DNA of 57,579 bases from Spirochaetia bacterium (GTDB lineage: Bacteria; Spirochaetota; Leptospiria; Turneriellales; JAOUFE01). This document shows, piece after piece, positions 1 to 8,124 of this stretch. Under the pieces are notes generated by a model. That model searched no databases. It saw nothing but the letters and a program-made list of their open reading frames with translations, and was not told the origin of the DNA. The stretch lies in assembly GCA_029857955.1 (NCBI GenBank), contig JAOUFY010000010.1, forward strand, positions 1 through 57,579, read 5' to 3'. The position numbers and the translations under genes are program-made. The number at the start of each line of letters is the position of its first letter. The first letter of the stretch is position 1.

Positions 1-2
1 CA

Positions 3-149
3 GTATCAAACAAAATTTTTGCGCTTAACAATAAATATGCGAATGAGATTTTGGGTGTTTTGTGGGGGAAGGGAAGTAAGTTCGGAGGGTTTTGCGAAGA
101 AAAGTTGCGTGATTTGTGGAAGAGGTGTAAAAAAAACGATGATTTATAG
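3..149 (+). CDS. 3' end of an unidentified gene (partial)
   Basis: An open frame enters from the left edge and ends at TAG 147-149, giving about 48 residues. The fragment is rich in Lys, Gly, Trp and Cys (for example LWGKGSKFGGFCEEKL) and reads like the C-terminus of a real protein, but I do not recognise the family. The coding strand is unusually G-rich here compared with the neighbouring genes, which hints at a different origin, though 147 bases is too little to prove it. The recombinase gene starts only 14 bases after the stop, so the two could be co-transcribed. Confidence 0.4.
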   Translation, partial: VSNKIFALNNKYANEILGVLWGKGSKFGGFCEEKLRDLWKRCKKNDDL

Positions 150-163
150 ATAATATAGATAGA

Positions 164-1330
164 ATGCAGGAATCTCTTGATCCGTCGATAAATATTGTAA
201 AAGCGTTGGCAAAGTACTTTCGTAAAAGCCCCGAATTTGTAAGTAATCACGAAATAAAGGAATTTCTTACTCAATACAATATTAAACCAGGAACACAACC
301 ATTTGACGAATTAAAGAATTACTACCTTACATCGTCTGAATTCCCTCGTCGAATATTTCTTATACTTGAGAAATCTGGACGAAAAAATGAAACAATTCAA
401 CAAATTCATGAAAAAACACCTTCCAAGATACTAGATAATTCTAGTCAAATAAAAACATCACCCAATATACAAAATAACAGTAGTCAAATAAAAAAAACTC
501 AATTAAATTCTAACCTTGGAAAAATGAAAGAAATCTTTAAGCTTAAAAATTTTAGCTATAAAACGTATAGAATTTATTTAAAAGTTCTTTTTCGTTACAA
601 TACATTTCTTGAAAATAAGTATAAAATTAATATCGATGAGGCAAATGATTCCCACATCATGGATTATTTTAATAAACTAACTGACAACGATCATTTGGGC
701 CGATCTTCTCTTATAGTTACCAGATCGGCCCTAGTTTTTTATTACAAGAATATTCATAAACGTCAGTTATCACCCTTGTTTTTTGGATGGAAAAAAGAAA
801 AGCTATTGCCCCCCATTCTTACAAGAACTGAAATTCATTCTATTCTTAATGTCGTTCATAATGAAAAACACTGGTTGCTGATTTCAATTATGTATGCTGG
901 AGGATTGAGAGTTTCGGAAGTAGTTCGTTTAAAAGTCAAAGATATTAACTTTGAGAATTTAACGTTAAATATTCGTATGGCTAAGGGTAAAAAAGATCGA
1001 CTAACCCTTTTTTCAGAACATTTTAGAGAAAGACTTCAAAATTTTTTAAGTCAAAAATCAATGGATGAATATGCCTTTGCAAATCCCCTTGGTTCTCATT
1101 TGTCTGTTCGCTCAGCTCAATATATTTTTCACAGCGCCCTTATGAAGTCGGGAATTAATAAGGAAGCAACCTGTCATACCCTTCGTCATTCCTTTGCGAC
1201 ACATCTTCTTGAAGCGGGCACCGATATAACCCTCATACAAAAACTTCTAGGCCATACTAATATCAAAACAACCCTTATTTATACAAGAATTTCCAATCCG
1301 GCTCTTCGAAATGTAAAAAGCCCCTTTTAG
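164..1330 (+). CDS. tyrosine recombinase / integrase, Xer-like
   Basis: A 388-residue site-specific recombinase. The C-terminal catalytic domain (about 220-385) has the full active-site set: Arg249 in GGLRVSE, Lys274 in AKGKKDR, His338 and Arg341 in HTLRHSFATHL, His364 in LLGHTNIKTT, and the nucleophile Tyr373 in IYTRIS. A SAM-like core-binding domain covers about 120-210. Residues 1-120 are an extension not found in XerC/XerD: a predicted helical part (1-70), then a polar linker that carries the word SSQIK twice. There is no extra loop between the catalytic Lys and HxxR of the kind seen in integron integrases, so an IntI assignment is not supported. It could act in chromosome dimer resolution or belong to a small integrative element. 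A terminator-like hairpin lies inside the gene (697-740). No strong ribosome binding site precedes the ATG. Confidence 0.85.
   Translation: MQESLDPSINIVKALAKYFRKSPEFVSNHEIKEFLTQYNIKPGTQPFDELKNYYLTSSEFPRRIFLILEKSGRKNETIQQIHEKTPSKILDNSSQIKTSPNIQNNSSQIKKTQLNSNLGKMKEIFKLKNFSYKTYRIYLKVLFRYNTFLENKYKINIDEANDSHIMDYFNKLTDNDHLGRSSLIVTRSALVFYYKNIHKRQLSPLFFGWKKEKLLPPILTRTEIHSILNVVHNEKHWLLISIMYAGGLRVSEVVRLKVKDINFENLTLNIRMAKGKKDRLTLFSEHFRERLQNFLSQKSMDEYAFANPLGSHLSVRSAQYIFHSALMKSGINKEATCHTLRHSFATHLLEAGTDITLIQKLLGHTNIKTTLIYTRISNPALRNVKSPF
697..740 (+). terminator. terminator-like hairpin inside the recombinase gene
   Basis: A perfect 10-bp inverted repeat, GGGCCGATCT at 697-706 and AGATCGGCCC at 722-731, encloses a 15-base loop and is followed by TAGTTTTTT. 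This is the layout of an intrinsic terminator on the plus strand, but it lies in frame in the middle of the recombinase coding region. Whether it terminates transcription is inference. Confidence 0.5.
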
Positions 1331-1415
1331 TATCATTATAAATACCTGGCAACATTGAATCTGTATCAAAACTCTTCTTTTAAACCCATATAAGCTGCTG
1401 CGTGTGCCAATTTAA

Positions 1416-1433
1416 GAATCGTCATGACGATTC
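1416..1433. repeat. 18-bp perfect palindrome upstream of rpsL
   Basis: GAATCGTCATGACGATTC is a perfect palindrome without a spacer, 28 bases upstream of the -35 box of the rpsL promoter candidate. The form suits a dimeric DNA-binding protein. It is not followed by a T-run, so it is not a terminator. Confidence 0.55.
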
Positions 1434-1461
1434 AAATGAACCAACCTTGTTTATGTCACTT

Positions 1462-1490
1462 TTATTGCGCTTTTACGATCTACATATAAA
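1462..1490 (+). promoter_or_regulatory. candidate sigma70 promoter of rpsL-rpsG-fusA
   Basis: TTATTG (1462-1467) and TATAAA (1485-1490) are separated by exactly 17 bases. They would start transcription near 1497, giving a leader of about 55 bases before the rpsL ATG. A second, weaker option is TTGACG at 1498-1503, which lacks a good -10 box. Confidence 0.45.
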
Positions 1491-1550
1491 TTAATTATTG
1501 ACGATATGTTCCAAAGCAAAATTCTGTCATAAATAAATTTAGAGGATATA

Positions 1551-1925
1551 ATGCCAACAATTAACCAGTTAATCAGAACAGGACGAGAGAAGTCAATCAA
1601 CAAGACAAAATCGCCAGCCTTGCAATCATGCCCACAAAGAAGGGGGGTTTGTACCAGAGTAATGACCTATACGCCCAAGAAACCAAACTCGGCTTTAAGG
1701 AAAGTTGCCAGGGTGAGACTGACTAATGGTATTGAAATTACCGCCTATATTCCTGGAGAAGGTCATAACCTTCAGGAACACTCCGTAGTACTTGTTCGTG
1801 GCGGAAGGGTAAAGGATTTACCCGGAGTAAGATATCATATTCTCAGAGGGGCTCTTGATGCTCTTGGAGTGGATAAGAGACGTAAGAGCCGATCAAAATA
1901 CGGCGCAAAAAAACCTAAAGCATAA
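1551..1925 (+). CDS. rpsL: 30S ribosomal protein S12
   Basis: Complete 124-residue S12, a small-subunit protein at the decoding centre. The signature [11 protein letters not shown] is at 41-51, and KDLPGVRYH at 88-96. Lys43 and Lys88, the positions at which streptomycin-resistance substitutions are known, are both Lys, so the protein is of wild type in this respect. Asp89 is the residue methylthiolated by RimO, whose gene is at 39014-40372. The start is set by AGAGGAT at 1541-1547. It is the first gene of a str-type operon; rpsG follows after 12 bases. Confidence 0.98.
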   Translation: MPTINQLIRTGREKSINKTKSPALQSCPQRRGVCTRVMTYTPKKPNSALRKVARVRLTNGIEITAYIPGEGHNLQEHSVVLVRGGRVKDLPGVRYHILRGALDALGVDKRRKSRSKYGAKKPKA

Positions 1926-1937
1926 CGGGAAGTAATC

Positions 1938-2411
1938 ATGGCACGAAGAAGAAATAAAAGTTTATTAAGAAACATTGCTCCAGATACAGTTTACAATAGC
2001 GAATTAGCAACTAAATTTATCAACACAATGATGTACGACGGCGAAAAGGCTGTAGCTGAAAAAATATTTTACGAAGCAATTAATATTTTAACTGAAAAAA
2101 CAGGGGCAGACGGATTTGAGGCTTTTGAAAGAGCCATAAAAACTGCTGAGCCAACCATCGAAGTAAAATCAAGACGGGTGGGCGGGGTAACGTATCAGGT
2201 TCCTGTTGAAGTTTACGCGGTAAGACGTAGATCGCTTGCCGCAAGATGGATACTTAAAGCCGCGCGCGCCAGAACAGGTCGTTCCATGAGTCAAAAACTT
2301 GCAAACGAATTGCTGGATATACTTAACAACACAGGCGGAGCACTTAAGAAAAAAGAAGAAGTTAGAAAAATGGCTGAAGCCAACCGAGCTTTTTCACATT
2401 ACGCCTGGTAA
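1938..2411 (+). CDS. rpsG: 30S ribosomal protein S7
   Basis: Complete 157-residue S7, which binds the 3' major domain of 16S rRNA and starts assembly of the head. The typical motif GGVTYQVPVEV is at about 81-91, followed by the RRxxLAxRWI segment. Length and gene order (rpsL, rpsG, fusA) are standard. A purine-rich GGGAAG lies 8 bases before the ATG, and the gap to fusA is 48 bases. Confidence 0.98.
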   Translation: MARRRNKSLLRNIAPDTVYNSELATKFINTMMYDGEKAVAEKIFYEAINILTEKTGADGFEAFERAIKTAEPTIEVKSRRVGGVTYQVPVEVYAVRRRSLAARWILKAARARTGRSMSQKLANELLDILNNTGGALKKKEEVRKMAEANRAFSHYAW

Positions 2412-2459
2412 TATTTTATCTCATTTTAAACACTGGCATCAACATAACAGGGGACAATA

Positions 2460-4562
2460 ATGGCTAGAAAAGTAGCACTTGAAAAATATAGAAATATCGG
2501 AATTATGGCTCACATTGATGCCGGTAAAACTACAACCACGGAACGAATTTTATATTATACAGGAAAAACGTATAAAATTGGAGAAGTTCATGACGGCGCT
2601 ACTGAAATGGACTGGATGGAGCAGGAAAAAGAAAGGGGTATTACAATTACCTCTGCTGCAACTACATGTTTTTGGAAAGAAAATCAAATCAATATCATTG
2701 ATACACCCGGCCACGTGGACTTTACTGTTGAAGTGGAAAGATCGCTTCGTGTTTTAGACGGCGCTGTTGCTGTATATGATGGTGTTGCCGGCGTAGAACC
2801 TCAAACTGAAACGGTTTGGAGACAGGCTGATAAATATCATGTTCCGAGATTATGCTTTGTCAATAAAATGGACAGAACCGGAGCTGATTTTTATAACGCA
2901 GTTTCCATGATGAAAGAACGTCTGGGGGCAAACGCAGTGCCGATTCAATTGCCAATAGGAGTTGAAGCTGCTTACCAGGGACATGTTGATTTGGTTTTAA
3001 ACAAGGCTATTGTTTGGTCCGGTGAAGAACTCGGCGCAATTTATAAAGTGGAAGAAGTTCCCGAAGACATGAAAGAACAGGTTGAAAAATATCGAGCTGA
3101 CATGATGAGTGCGGTTGCAGAAGCCAATGAAGATTTAATTGAAAAATATTTAGACTCAGGTACATTAACTGAAGATGAACTTAAAAAAGGTATTCGAAAA
3201 GCAGTATTAAACTTGAAAATGTTTCCGGTATTATGCGGAACTGCTTTTAAAAACAAAGGTGTTCAAACATTACTTGATGCTGTTGTGGATTATCTTCCAA
3301 GCCCTGTCGATGTTCCGCCGATTAAAGGTTATGAGATGAAGTCGAAAGATGAAGTCGGCGCTGAACCAACTCTTGAAAGAAAGGCAAGCGATACTGAGCC
3401 TTTTTCAGCTCTTGCTTTTAAAATTATGTCAGACCCGTTTATTGGAAAACTGACATTTTTTAGAGTTTACTCTGGAGTTTTATCAAAAGGCTCCTATGTT
3501 ATCAATACAACGAAAGATAAAAAAGAAAGGATAGGCCGTATTGTTTTAATGCATGCCAATCACCGTGAAGAACAGGATGAAGTTCGAGCTGGCGATATTG
3601 CCGCAGCAGTCGGATTAAAAGATACCACTACTGGCGATACAATTACTTTTGAAGACAATCAAATTGTTCTTGAAAGAATGATTTTCCCTGCTCCCGTTAT
3701 TTCAGTTGCTGTTGAACCTAAGACAAAATCAGATCAGGAAAAAATGGGTGTAGCTCTTTCAAAACTGGCTGAAGAAGACCCAACATTCCATGTTCAAACA
3801 GATGAAGAAACCGGTCAAACGTTGATTGCCGGGATGGGTGAATTACATCTTGAAATCATTGTTGATCGTATGAAGCGTGAGTTTAAAGTTGAAGCCAATG
3901 TTGGTAAACCTCAGGTTGCTTATCGAGAAACCATTCGTAATTCAGTTGAGCAGGAAGGTCGTTATATTAAACAAACGGGCGGTCGTGGTCAATACGGACA
4001 TTGCTGGCTTAAAGTTGAACCTCAGGAAGCTGGAAAAGGTTTTGAATTTGTTAATAAAGTTGTCGGCGGAACGATTCCTCGAGAATACATTCCTGCGATT
4101 GGTAAAGGCGTAGAAGAAGCCTTGAATACTGGTGTCATGGCTGGGTATCCCATTGTCGATGTAAAAGTTACAGTATTTGACGGTTCATACCATGATGTTG
4201 ACTCATCTGAGCTTGCTTTTAAAATTGCCGGTTCCATGGCCTTTAAAGATGCCTGTAGAAAAGCAAAACCTGTACTTCTTGAACCAATGATGAAAGTTGA
4301 AGTTACAACACCTGAAGATTACATGGGTGATGTTGTTGGCGACTTAAACCGAAGACGTGGTAAAGTTAATTCAATGGATTCACGTGGAAATGCAAAGGTT
4401 GTATCTGCATTTGTACCGCTTGGTGATATGTTTGGTTATGCAACTGACTTGAGAAGTTTATCTCAAGGTCGAGCGGCATATTCAATGCAATTTGACCATT
4501 ACGAAGAAGTACCGTCCAACATTGCAAAAGAAATTTCTGAAAAAAATTCTGCAAAAGGTTAA
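2460..4562 (+). CDS. fusA: translation elongation factor G
   Basis: A 700-residue EF-G, the ribosomal translocase GTPase. GTP-binding motifs: AHIDAGKTT (about 17-25), [10 protein letters not shown] in switch I, DTPGHVDF (about 81-88) and [10 protein letters not shown] (about 136-145). Domains II to V follow at normal length, ending in the [15 protein letters not shown] segment of domain V. The motifs are those of canonical EF-G1 rather than the divergent second EF-G found in some spirochaetes. AGGGGAC ahead of the ATG is a plausible ribosome binding site. In most bacteria tuf follows; here the operon ends at a strong hairpin terminator (4625-4670) instead. Confidence 0.98.
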   Translation: MARKVALEKYRNIGIMAHIDAGKTTTTERILYYTGKTYKIGEVHDGATEMDWMEQEKERGITITSAATTCFWKENQINIIDTPGHVDFTVEVERSLRVLDGAVAVYDGVAGVEPQTETVWRQADKYHVPRLCFVNKMDRTGADFYNAVSMMKERLGANAVPIQLPIGVEAAYQGHVDLVLNKAIVWSGEELGAIYKVEEVPEDMKEQVEKYRADMMSAVAEANEDLIEKYLDSGTLTEDELKKGIRKAVLNLKMFPVLCGTAFKNKGVQTLLDAVVDYLPSPVDVPPIKGYEMKSKDEVGAEPTLERKASDTEPFSALAFKIMSDPFIGKLTFFRVYSGVLSKGSYVINTTKDKKERIGRIVLMHANHREEQDEVRAGDIAAAVGLKDTTTGDTITFEDNQIVLERMIFPAPVISVAVEPKTKSDQEKMGVALSKLAEEDPTFHVQTDEETGQTLIAGMGELHLEIIVDRMKREFKVEANVGKPQVAYRETIRNSVEQEGRYIKQTGGRGQYGHCWLKVEPQEAGKGFEFVNKVVGGTIPREYIPAIGKGVEEALNTGVMAGYPIVDVKVTVFDGSYHDVDSSELAFKIAGSMAFKDACRKAKPVLLEPMMKVEVTTPEDYMGDVVGDLNRRRGKVNSMDSRGNAKVVSAFVPLGDMFGYATDLRSLSQGRAAYSMQFDHYEEVPSNIAKEISEKNSAKG

Positions 4563-4624
4563 TATACCATTTCACTTCTGAATAAACAAATCATATTTTT
4601 TGTTTAATATTTAGTGTATCGTAA

Positions 4625-4670
4625 TGAAAAAATACTTAAGAAGACTTAAGTATTTTTTCATTTTTACATT
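4625..4670. terminator. bidirectional intrinsic terminator
   Basis: A perfect 16-bp inverted repeat (4625-4640 and 4645-4660) with the four-base loop AAGA. The right arm contains TTTTTT and is followed by more T residues; by symmetry the minus strand reads the same way. It ends fusA from the left and the PF10023 peptidase gene from the right, and it overlaps the last eight or so codons of the latter. Confidence 0.85.
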
Positions 4671-5742
4671 CTAATAAAATTGAATCCAGAATTATTTCTT
4701 CAGCAAGAAATTTTTTTCGTATTTCTTTTTTGCAGGGTTCAAGTTTTTTAATACCGTCAAACCAGCATAAAATGTCTTCATTACAGTCTTTTAACAGAAC
4801 AGAAAATCCATTTTTCTGTTTTGGGGTATAGCGAGAATTTTGAACTAAAAAAGCATTATTTAATTCAGGCATTTCAGAAACTTCACTGGCATAGGTAAAC
4901 TCGTAAAATCTCTTGTTTTTTAAGCGGTTACGTAAGTTATTGATTTCTTCTCTTTTTTGAATTCTTTTTTCTGAATCAGTTAAATTACTTTTGTATAACG
5001 TATCAAGATGAGTTTTGGTTTCTTCCAGTAAATCTTCAAATGCATTGTACTGATTGAGAAAAACTTTATATTTTTCAATCAATTCATTTGGTGGATTTAC
5101 CTGTTTATATAAATAAAGATTAAGCGCAATTTTTTCCATAAACACAGCCATAGATTCTGAGAAATCGCTGTCATTTTTTAAGTAAAATTTTTCATGAACC
5201 ATTTCATGTAAAATTAAACGGATCAATTGATTCTCGTCAAATTCAAGATAGGTTGAAAAAATAGGATCTTTAAAATATCCTAAAGTAGAGTATGCGCCGA
5301 TTTCATTTTCATATACATCATATCCTTGTTTAACAAATTTATTTTTCCAGTTGTTTTTAATGGTTTCATTAAAAAAACCAAGATAGCCAAATTTTCCTAC
5401 AATGGGAAAATCAAACTCTTTGGCCTTCATTTCAAGCTCGGGAGATATTGTTAAATTCCAGCCCAGCGCTTTTCTATCAAGATTAACATAGTATTCAAAA
5501 CTTTTACTTTCTTTTAATTGATATAATTTTTTACCAAATTCCTTTGCATTTTGTATCAACAACAGTTTATTTTTTTCTTCTTGTGTATGGGCACTTACTT
5601 TTGATATATTTTCACGAAAAAAAATGGATTGCCCTTGATGAGCTGCTAAATGTAAAACGTATTGAATCCAGGGCATATACAACGCCAAGAAACCTATAAA
5701 AAGAAAATTAAAAACAATGGTAATTTTATATTTTTTTCTCAT
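4636..5742 (-). CDS. predicted zinc aminopeptidase (PF10023 / COG4324 type)
   Basis: 368 residues with one N-terminal membrane or signal segment (about 8-25), so the rest is probably periplasmic. The zinc motif HEMVH is at 179-183, and FSESMAVFME at about 194-203 supplies the likely third ligand, Glu196. The surrounding order (GYFKDPIFSTYL, then LILHEMVHEKFYLKND, then FSES) is characteristic of the COG4324 'predicted aminopeptidase' family. The substrate is unknown. Its start is 12 bases from the stop of the PAP2 gene upstream, so the two form an operon. The gene ends inside the shared terminator with fusA. Confidence 0.8.
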   Translation of the reverse strand: MRKKYKITIVFNFLFIGFLALYMPWIQYVLHLAAHQGQSIFFRENISKVSAHTQEEKNKLLLIQNAKEFGKKLYQLKESKSFEYYVNLDRKALGWNLTISPELEMKAKEFDFPIVGKFGYLGFFNETIKNNWKNKFVKQGYDVYENEIGAYSTLGYFKDPIFSTYLEFDENQLIRLILHEMVHEKFYLKNDSDFSESMAVFMEKIALNLYLYKQVNPPNELIEKYKVFLNQYNAFEDLLEETKTHLDTLYKSNLTDSEKRIQKREEINNLRNRLKNKRFYEFTYASEVSEMPELNNAFLVQNSRYTPKQKNGFSVLLKDCNEDILCWFDGIKKLEPCKKEIRKKFLAEEIILDSILLECKNEKILKSS

Positions 5743-5754
5743 TTAAGGGTTTTG

Positions 5755-6555
5755 TTATATGGATTTATTTGTAGATTTGTTTTGATAAATTTTAAAAAAT
5801 TCACTTAAAATAGTGTATGTAAAAAAAATAGAAAAAAGCAGAGTAATAATATTGATAAGCTTCGAAAGGGGGGCATACATGTCATTGTTAAAAAAAAGAT
5901 AAAAGATACCTGCCGATAAACCGCATATCGATATCAAAAGATTGTTATATTTATATTCTGGTCGATCGGAATGTTTATAGCGTTTTGCTGCATAAATAAA
6001 AACGCCATGAGTAATAAAGAAACCAAGGTAGCCTCCAAAAATTACATCATAAGGAAAATGAACTCCAATATAAACTCTTGAGGCTGCTGATAATAAACCA
6101 AGTATGATAATTAAAACAGTAATTTTTTTACCGGCATCCTGGATAAGATATCTCATTAAGACCATGGCTGCCGTGGCATGTCCTGAAGGAAAACTTTGAA
6201 ATCTTAAAATTTCGCCTGCATAGTAAATTTCATCTATGGAATAATAAGCAAGAGGTCTGCCGGTAGAATACGTACTTTTTATGATATTTACAATGATATT
6301 GGAAACTAAATAAGCGATCATGAATGACCAGTAATATCCCTTTTTTTGACGATATACCGCTGATGAAATCATAATTACAAACAATCCATCAGCCATTGCA
6401 GATAAAAAAATCATTGGATATCCGAAAAAATTGCTGTATAATCCGTTAATTACGAAAAAAATCCGGTGATTAAATTTCCATACTAGATAAAAAACAGGTA
6501 TTGATATAATAACAAAAAGGATTTTAAATAATAACTTTTTATTTATTTGCCGCAT
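5755..6555 (-). CDS. PAP2-family membrane phosphatase
   Basis: 266 residues with about six to seven membrane segments. The three PAP2 phosphatase motifs are complete: K93 to RP at 100-101 (KSTYSTGRP), PSGH at 123-126, and SR..H..D with Ser159, Arg160, His166 and Asp170. Members dephosphorylate lipid phosphates such as undecaprenyl pyrophosphate or phosphatidic acid; the substrate cannot be read from sequence. It is divergent from the DedA gene with 89 bases between, a pairing that suggests undecaprenyl-phosphate turnover (inference). First gene of an operon with the aminopeptidase. Confidence 0.88.
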   Translation of the reverse strand: MRQINKKLLFKILFVIISIPVFYLVWKFNHRIFFVINGLYSNFFGYPMIFLSAMADGLFVIMISSAVYRQKKGYYWSFMIAYLVSNIIVNIIKSTYSTGRPLAYYSIDEIYYAGEILRFQSFPSGHATAAMVLMRYLIQDAGKKITVLIIILGLLSAASRVYIGVHFPYDVIFGGYLGFFITHGVFIYAAKRYKHSDRPEYKYNNLLISICGLSAGIFYLFFNNDMYAPLSKLINIITLLFSIFFTYTILSEFFKIYQNKSTNKSI

Positions 6556-6644
6556 AATATAGTAGATGTTTTAAAACGATTTAAATCGGGAATAACTTTT
6601 TATTTATTGTTGGCCTTATATGAACAATTTAAAAAGTATCATAA

Positions 6645-7253
6645 ATGAATGCAGATTTTATTTCTCAGATACCCCATGAATGGTATTGGTTATTTTTATT
6701 TGTAAGTGTGTTTATTGAAAATATTTTTCCTCCGTATCCTGGCGATACTGTGGTGGTTTTTGCCGGTTATATTGCCGGTATGGGTCACTTAAAATTTTCA
6801 CATTTATTAATTTCAATTATCAGCGGTAATTTGTTAAGCGCTACTGTGATGTATTATTTTGGACTGGAAATCATGGAGTTCATGAGCAATAGGCTTAAAA
6901 ATGAAAAATTAATAAAAATCTTCTCGCGTAAAGGTCTTGAAAGTACACATAAATGGTTTGAACGTTATGGTTTTTGGGCGGTAGTATTTTCGAGATTTTC
7001 TGCCGGTATACGTTTTTTTGTCGCAATCATTGCAGGTATGGTCAGGATGCATATAAGTATATTTTTATTTGCATTTCTCATCGCGACCATTCTTTGGAAT
7101 TCCATACTGGTGTATGGCGGTTATGTTTTGGGTAAAAACTGGAATCAACTTTTAAAATATATACAACTTTACAGTGGTCTGGTTGCTGTAATCATTATAA
7201 CAGTTTTAGCTATATTTAGTATTCAATATTACTTTAAAAGTAAAAATAAATAA
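6645..7253 (+). CDS. DedA-family membrane protein
   Basis: 202 residues with several membrane segments. The DedA/VTT signature is clear: the start region FIENIFPPYPGDTVV (about 23-37) and the downstream FSRFSAGIRFFVAIIAGMVRM (about 117-137), which holds the conserved Arg residues. Members include undecaprenyl-phosphate flippases and proteins needed for membrane homeostasis. The gene is single and divergent from the PAP2 gene; no clear terminator follows before fliS. Confidence 0.88.
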   Translation: MNADFISQIPHEWYWLFLFVSVFIENIFPPYPGDTVVVFAGYIAGMGHLKFSHLLISIISGNLLSATVMYYFGLEIMEFMSNRLKNEKLIKIFSRKGLESTHKWFERYGFWAVVFSRFSAGIRFFVAIIAGMVRMHISIFLFAFLIATILWNSILVYGGYVLGKNWNQLLKYIQLYSGLVAVIIITVLAIFSIQYYFKSKNK

Positions 7254-7388
7254 TCCTACTTTTATCCAAGTATATCTTTTTTTATTGAGCCTTGTAAATT
7301 TCATGTCGATATTATTTTCATACCTGCTGGTGTGAAGTATTTTGCGATGATCGTATAAAACTAAAACGCTGCAAATAGGGGTTTAATA

Positions 7389-7832
7389 ATGAAAAAAGGT
7401 TATGAAGAATATCAAGTAAATCAAGTAGAAACGGCAGATCCAAAACAATTGGTAGTTATGTTATATGAAGGAGCCATTCGATTTCTCGAAGAAGCCTTAA
7501 GTATGATTGGCGATTTCAAGAAATATGATATTGTTAATACAAAAATATTACGAGCTCAAGATATTATAACTGAATTGATGGTTTCTTTGGACATGAATCG
7601 TGGTGGCGAAATTGCTGAAAATCTTTTAAGTTTATACGTGTTCATGAAAAAAGAATTATTAGATGCCAACATAAAAAAAGATCGTGAATGTATAGAGCGC
7701 GTTATAAAAATGTTTAATGATTTACTCAGCGCATGGAAACAGGTCGATTCAAGACCGGTAGCATTTAAGAATCAACTTCCTGATGCAAATAAAGCTGAGA
7801 CAAGAAAAGGCGGATTTGTTGCAAGAGGTTAA
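7389..7832 (+). CDS. fliS: flagellar export chaperone FliS
   Basis: 147 residues. The N-terminus (GYEEYQVNQVETADPKQLVV) and the four-helix body with VVMLYEGAIRFLEEA are typical of FliS, which binds the C-terminus of flagellin in the cytoplasm and prevents early polymerisation. The C-terminal tail after about residue 125 (SRPVAFKNQLPDANKAETRKGG) is longer than usual. No flagellin or fliD gene is adjacent. A ribosome-binding sequence AGGGGTTTAATA precedes the ATG. The end overlaps the next gene by 50 bases, or less if that gene starts at a TTG. Confidence 0.93.
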   Translation: MKKGYEEYQVNQVETADPKQLVVMLYEGAIRFLEEALSMIGDFKKYDIVNTKILRAQDIITELMVSLDMNRGGEIAENLLSLYVFMKKELLDANIKKDRECIERVIKMFNDLLSAWKQVDSRPVAFKNQLPDANKAETRKGGFVARG

Positions 7833-8124
7833 ACTTATTTGCAAACTATACAGGCTTGTTTCATATAAAATTGATCAAATAAAAATTCTAGAACAAAATG
7901 TATGTAATTCTGAAGATTTAAAACGTCTTGAAAGTTCTATTAACAGGGAAGGACAATATTCAAAATCGATAAAAAAAATAATATCATTGAATTCTTATGA
8001 AAAAACAATGTGGAGATATTATCTTCTGCTTGAAACCCTGTTTTTAGCTAACATAAATAAACATCACTGCGACGTAAAAGATCAGATGTTGATAAATGAA
8101 ATACAGCAAAAAATCAATTATTAA
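7783..8124 (+). CDS. small helical protein overlapping fliS, possible FliT-like chaperone
   Basis: Up to 113 residues, almost entirely predicted helix and coiled coil, rich in Lys, Glu and Leu, without membrane segments. The ATG at 7783 overlaps fliS by 50 bases. An internal TTG at 7816 or 7819, preceded by AAAAGGCGG, would give a shorter and more usual overlap and a protein of about 101 residues. Position directly after fliS is that of fliT in many bacteria, and the size and helical make-up fit, but I see no diagnostic FliT motif. Its stop overlaps the stop of mtaB on the other strand by 4 bases. Confidence 0.55.
   Translation: MQIKLRQEKADLLQEVKLICKLYRLVSYKIDQIKILEQNVCNSEDLKRLESSINREGQYSKSIKKIISLNSYEKTMWRYYLLLETLFLANINKHHCDVKDQMLINEIQQKINY

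Larger units (their letters stand above)
1331..1550. other. intergenic region ahead of the str operon
   Basis: 220 bases without a convincing gene between the recombinase and rpsL. It holds an 18-bp perfect palindrome (1416-1433), a good sigma70-type promoter (1462-1490) and the rpsL ribosome binding site AGAGGAT (1541-1547). I see no clear terminator for the recombinase gene. Confidence 0.6.

Noticed and set aside
164..1330. Integron integrase
   Set aside because: The extra domain between the catalytic Lys and HxxR that marks IntI is absent, and no attC-like cassette array is seen.
3..1371. Short direct repeat GTATCAAA flanking the recombinase gene (near 4 and 1363) as attachment sites
   Set aside because: Eight AT-rich bases are expected by chance in this composition; there is no longer match around them.
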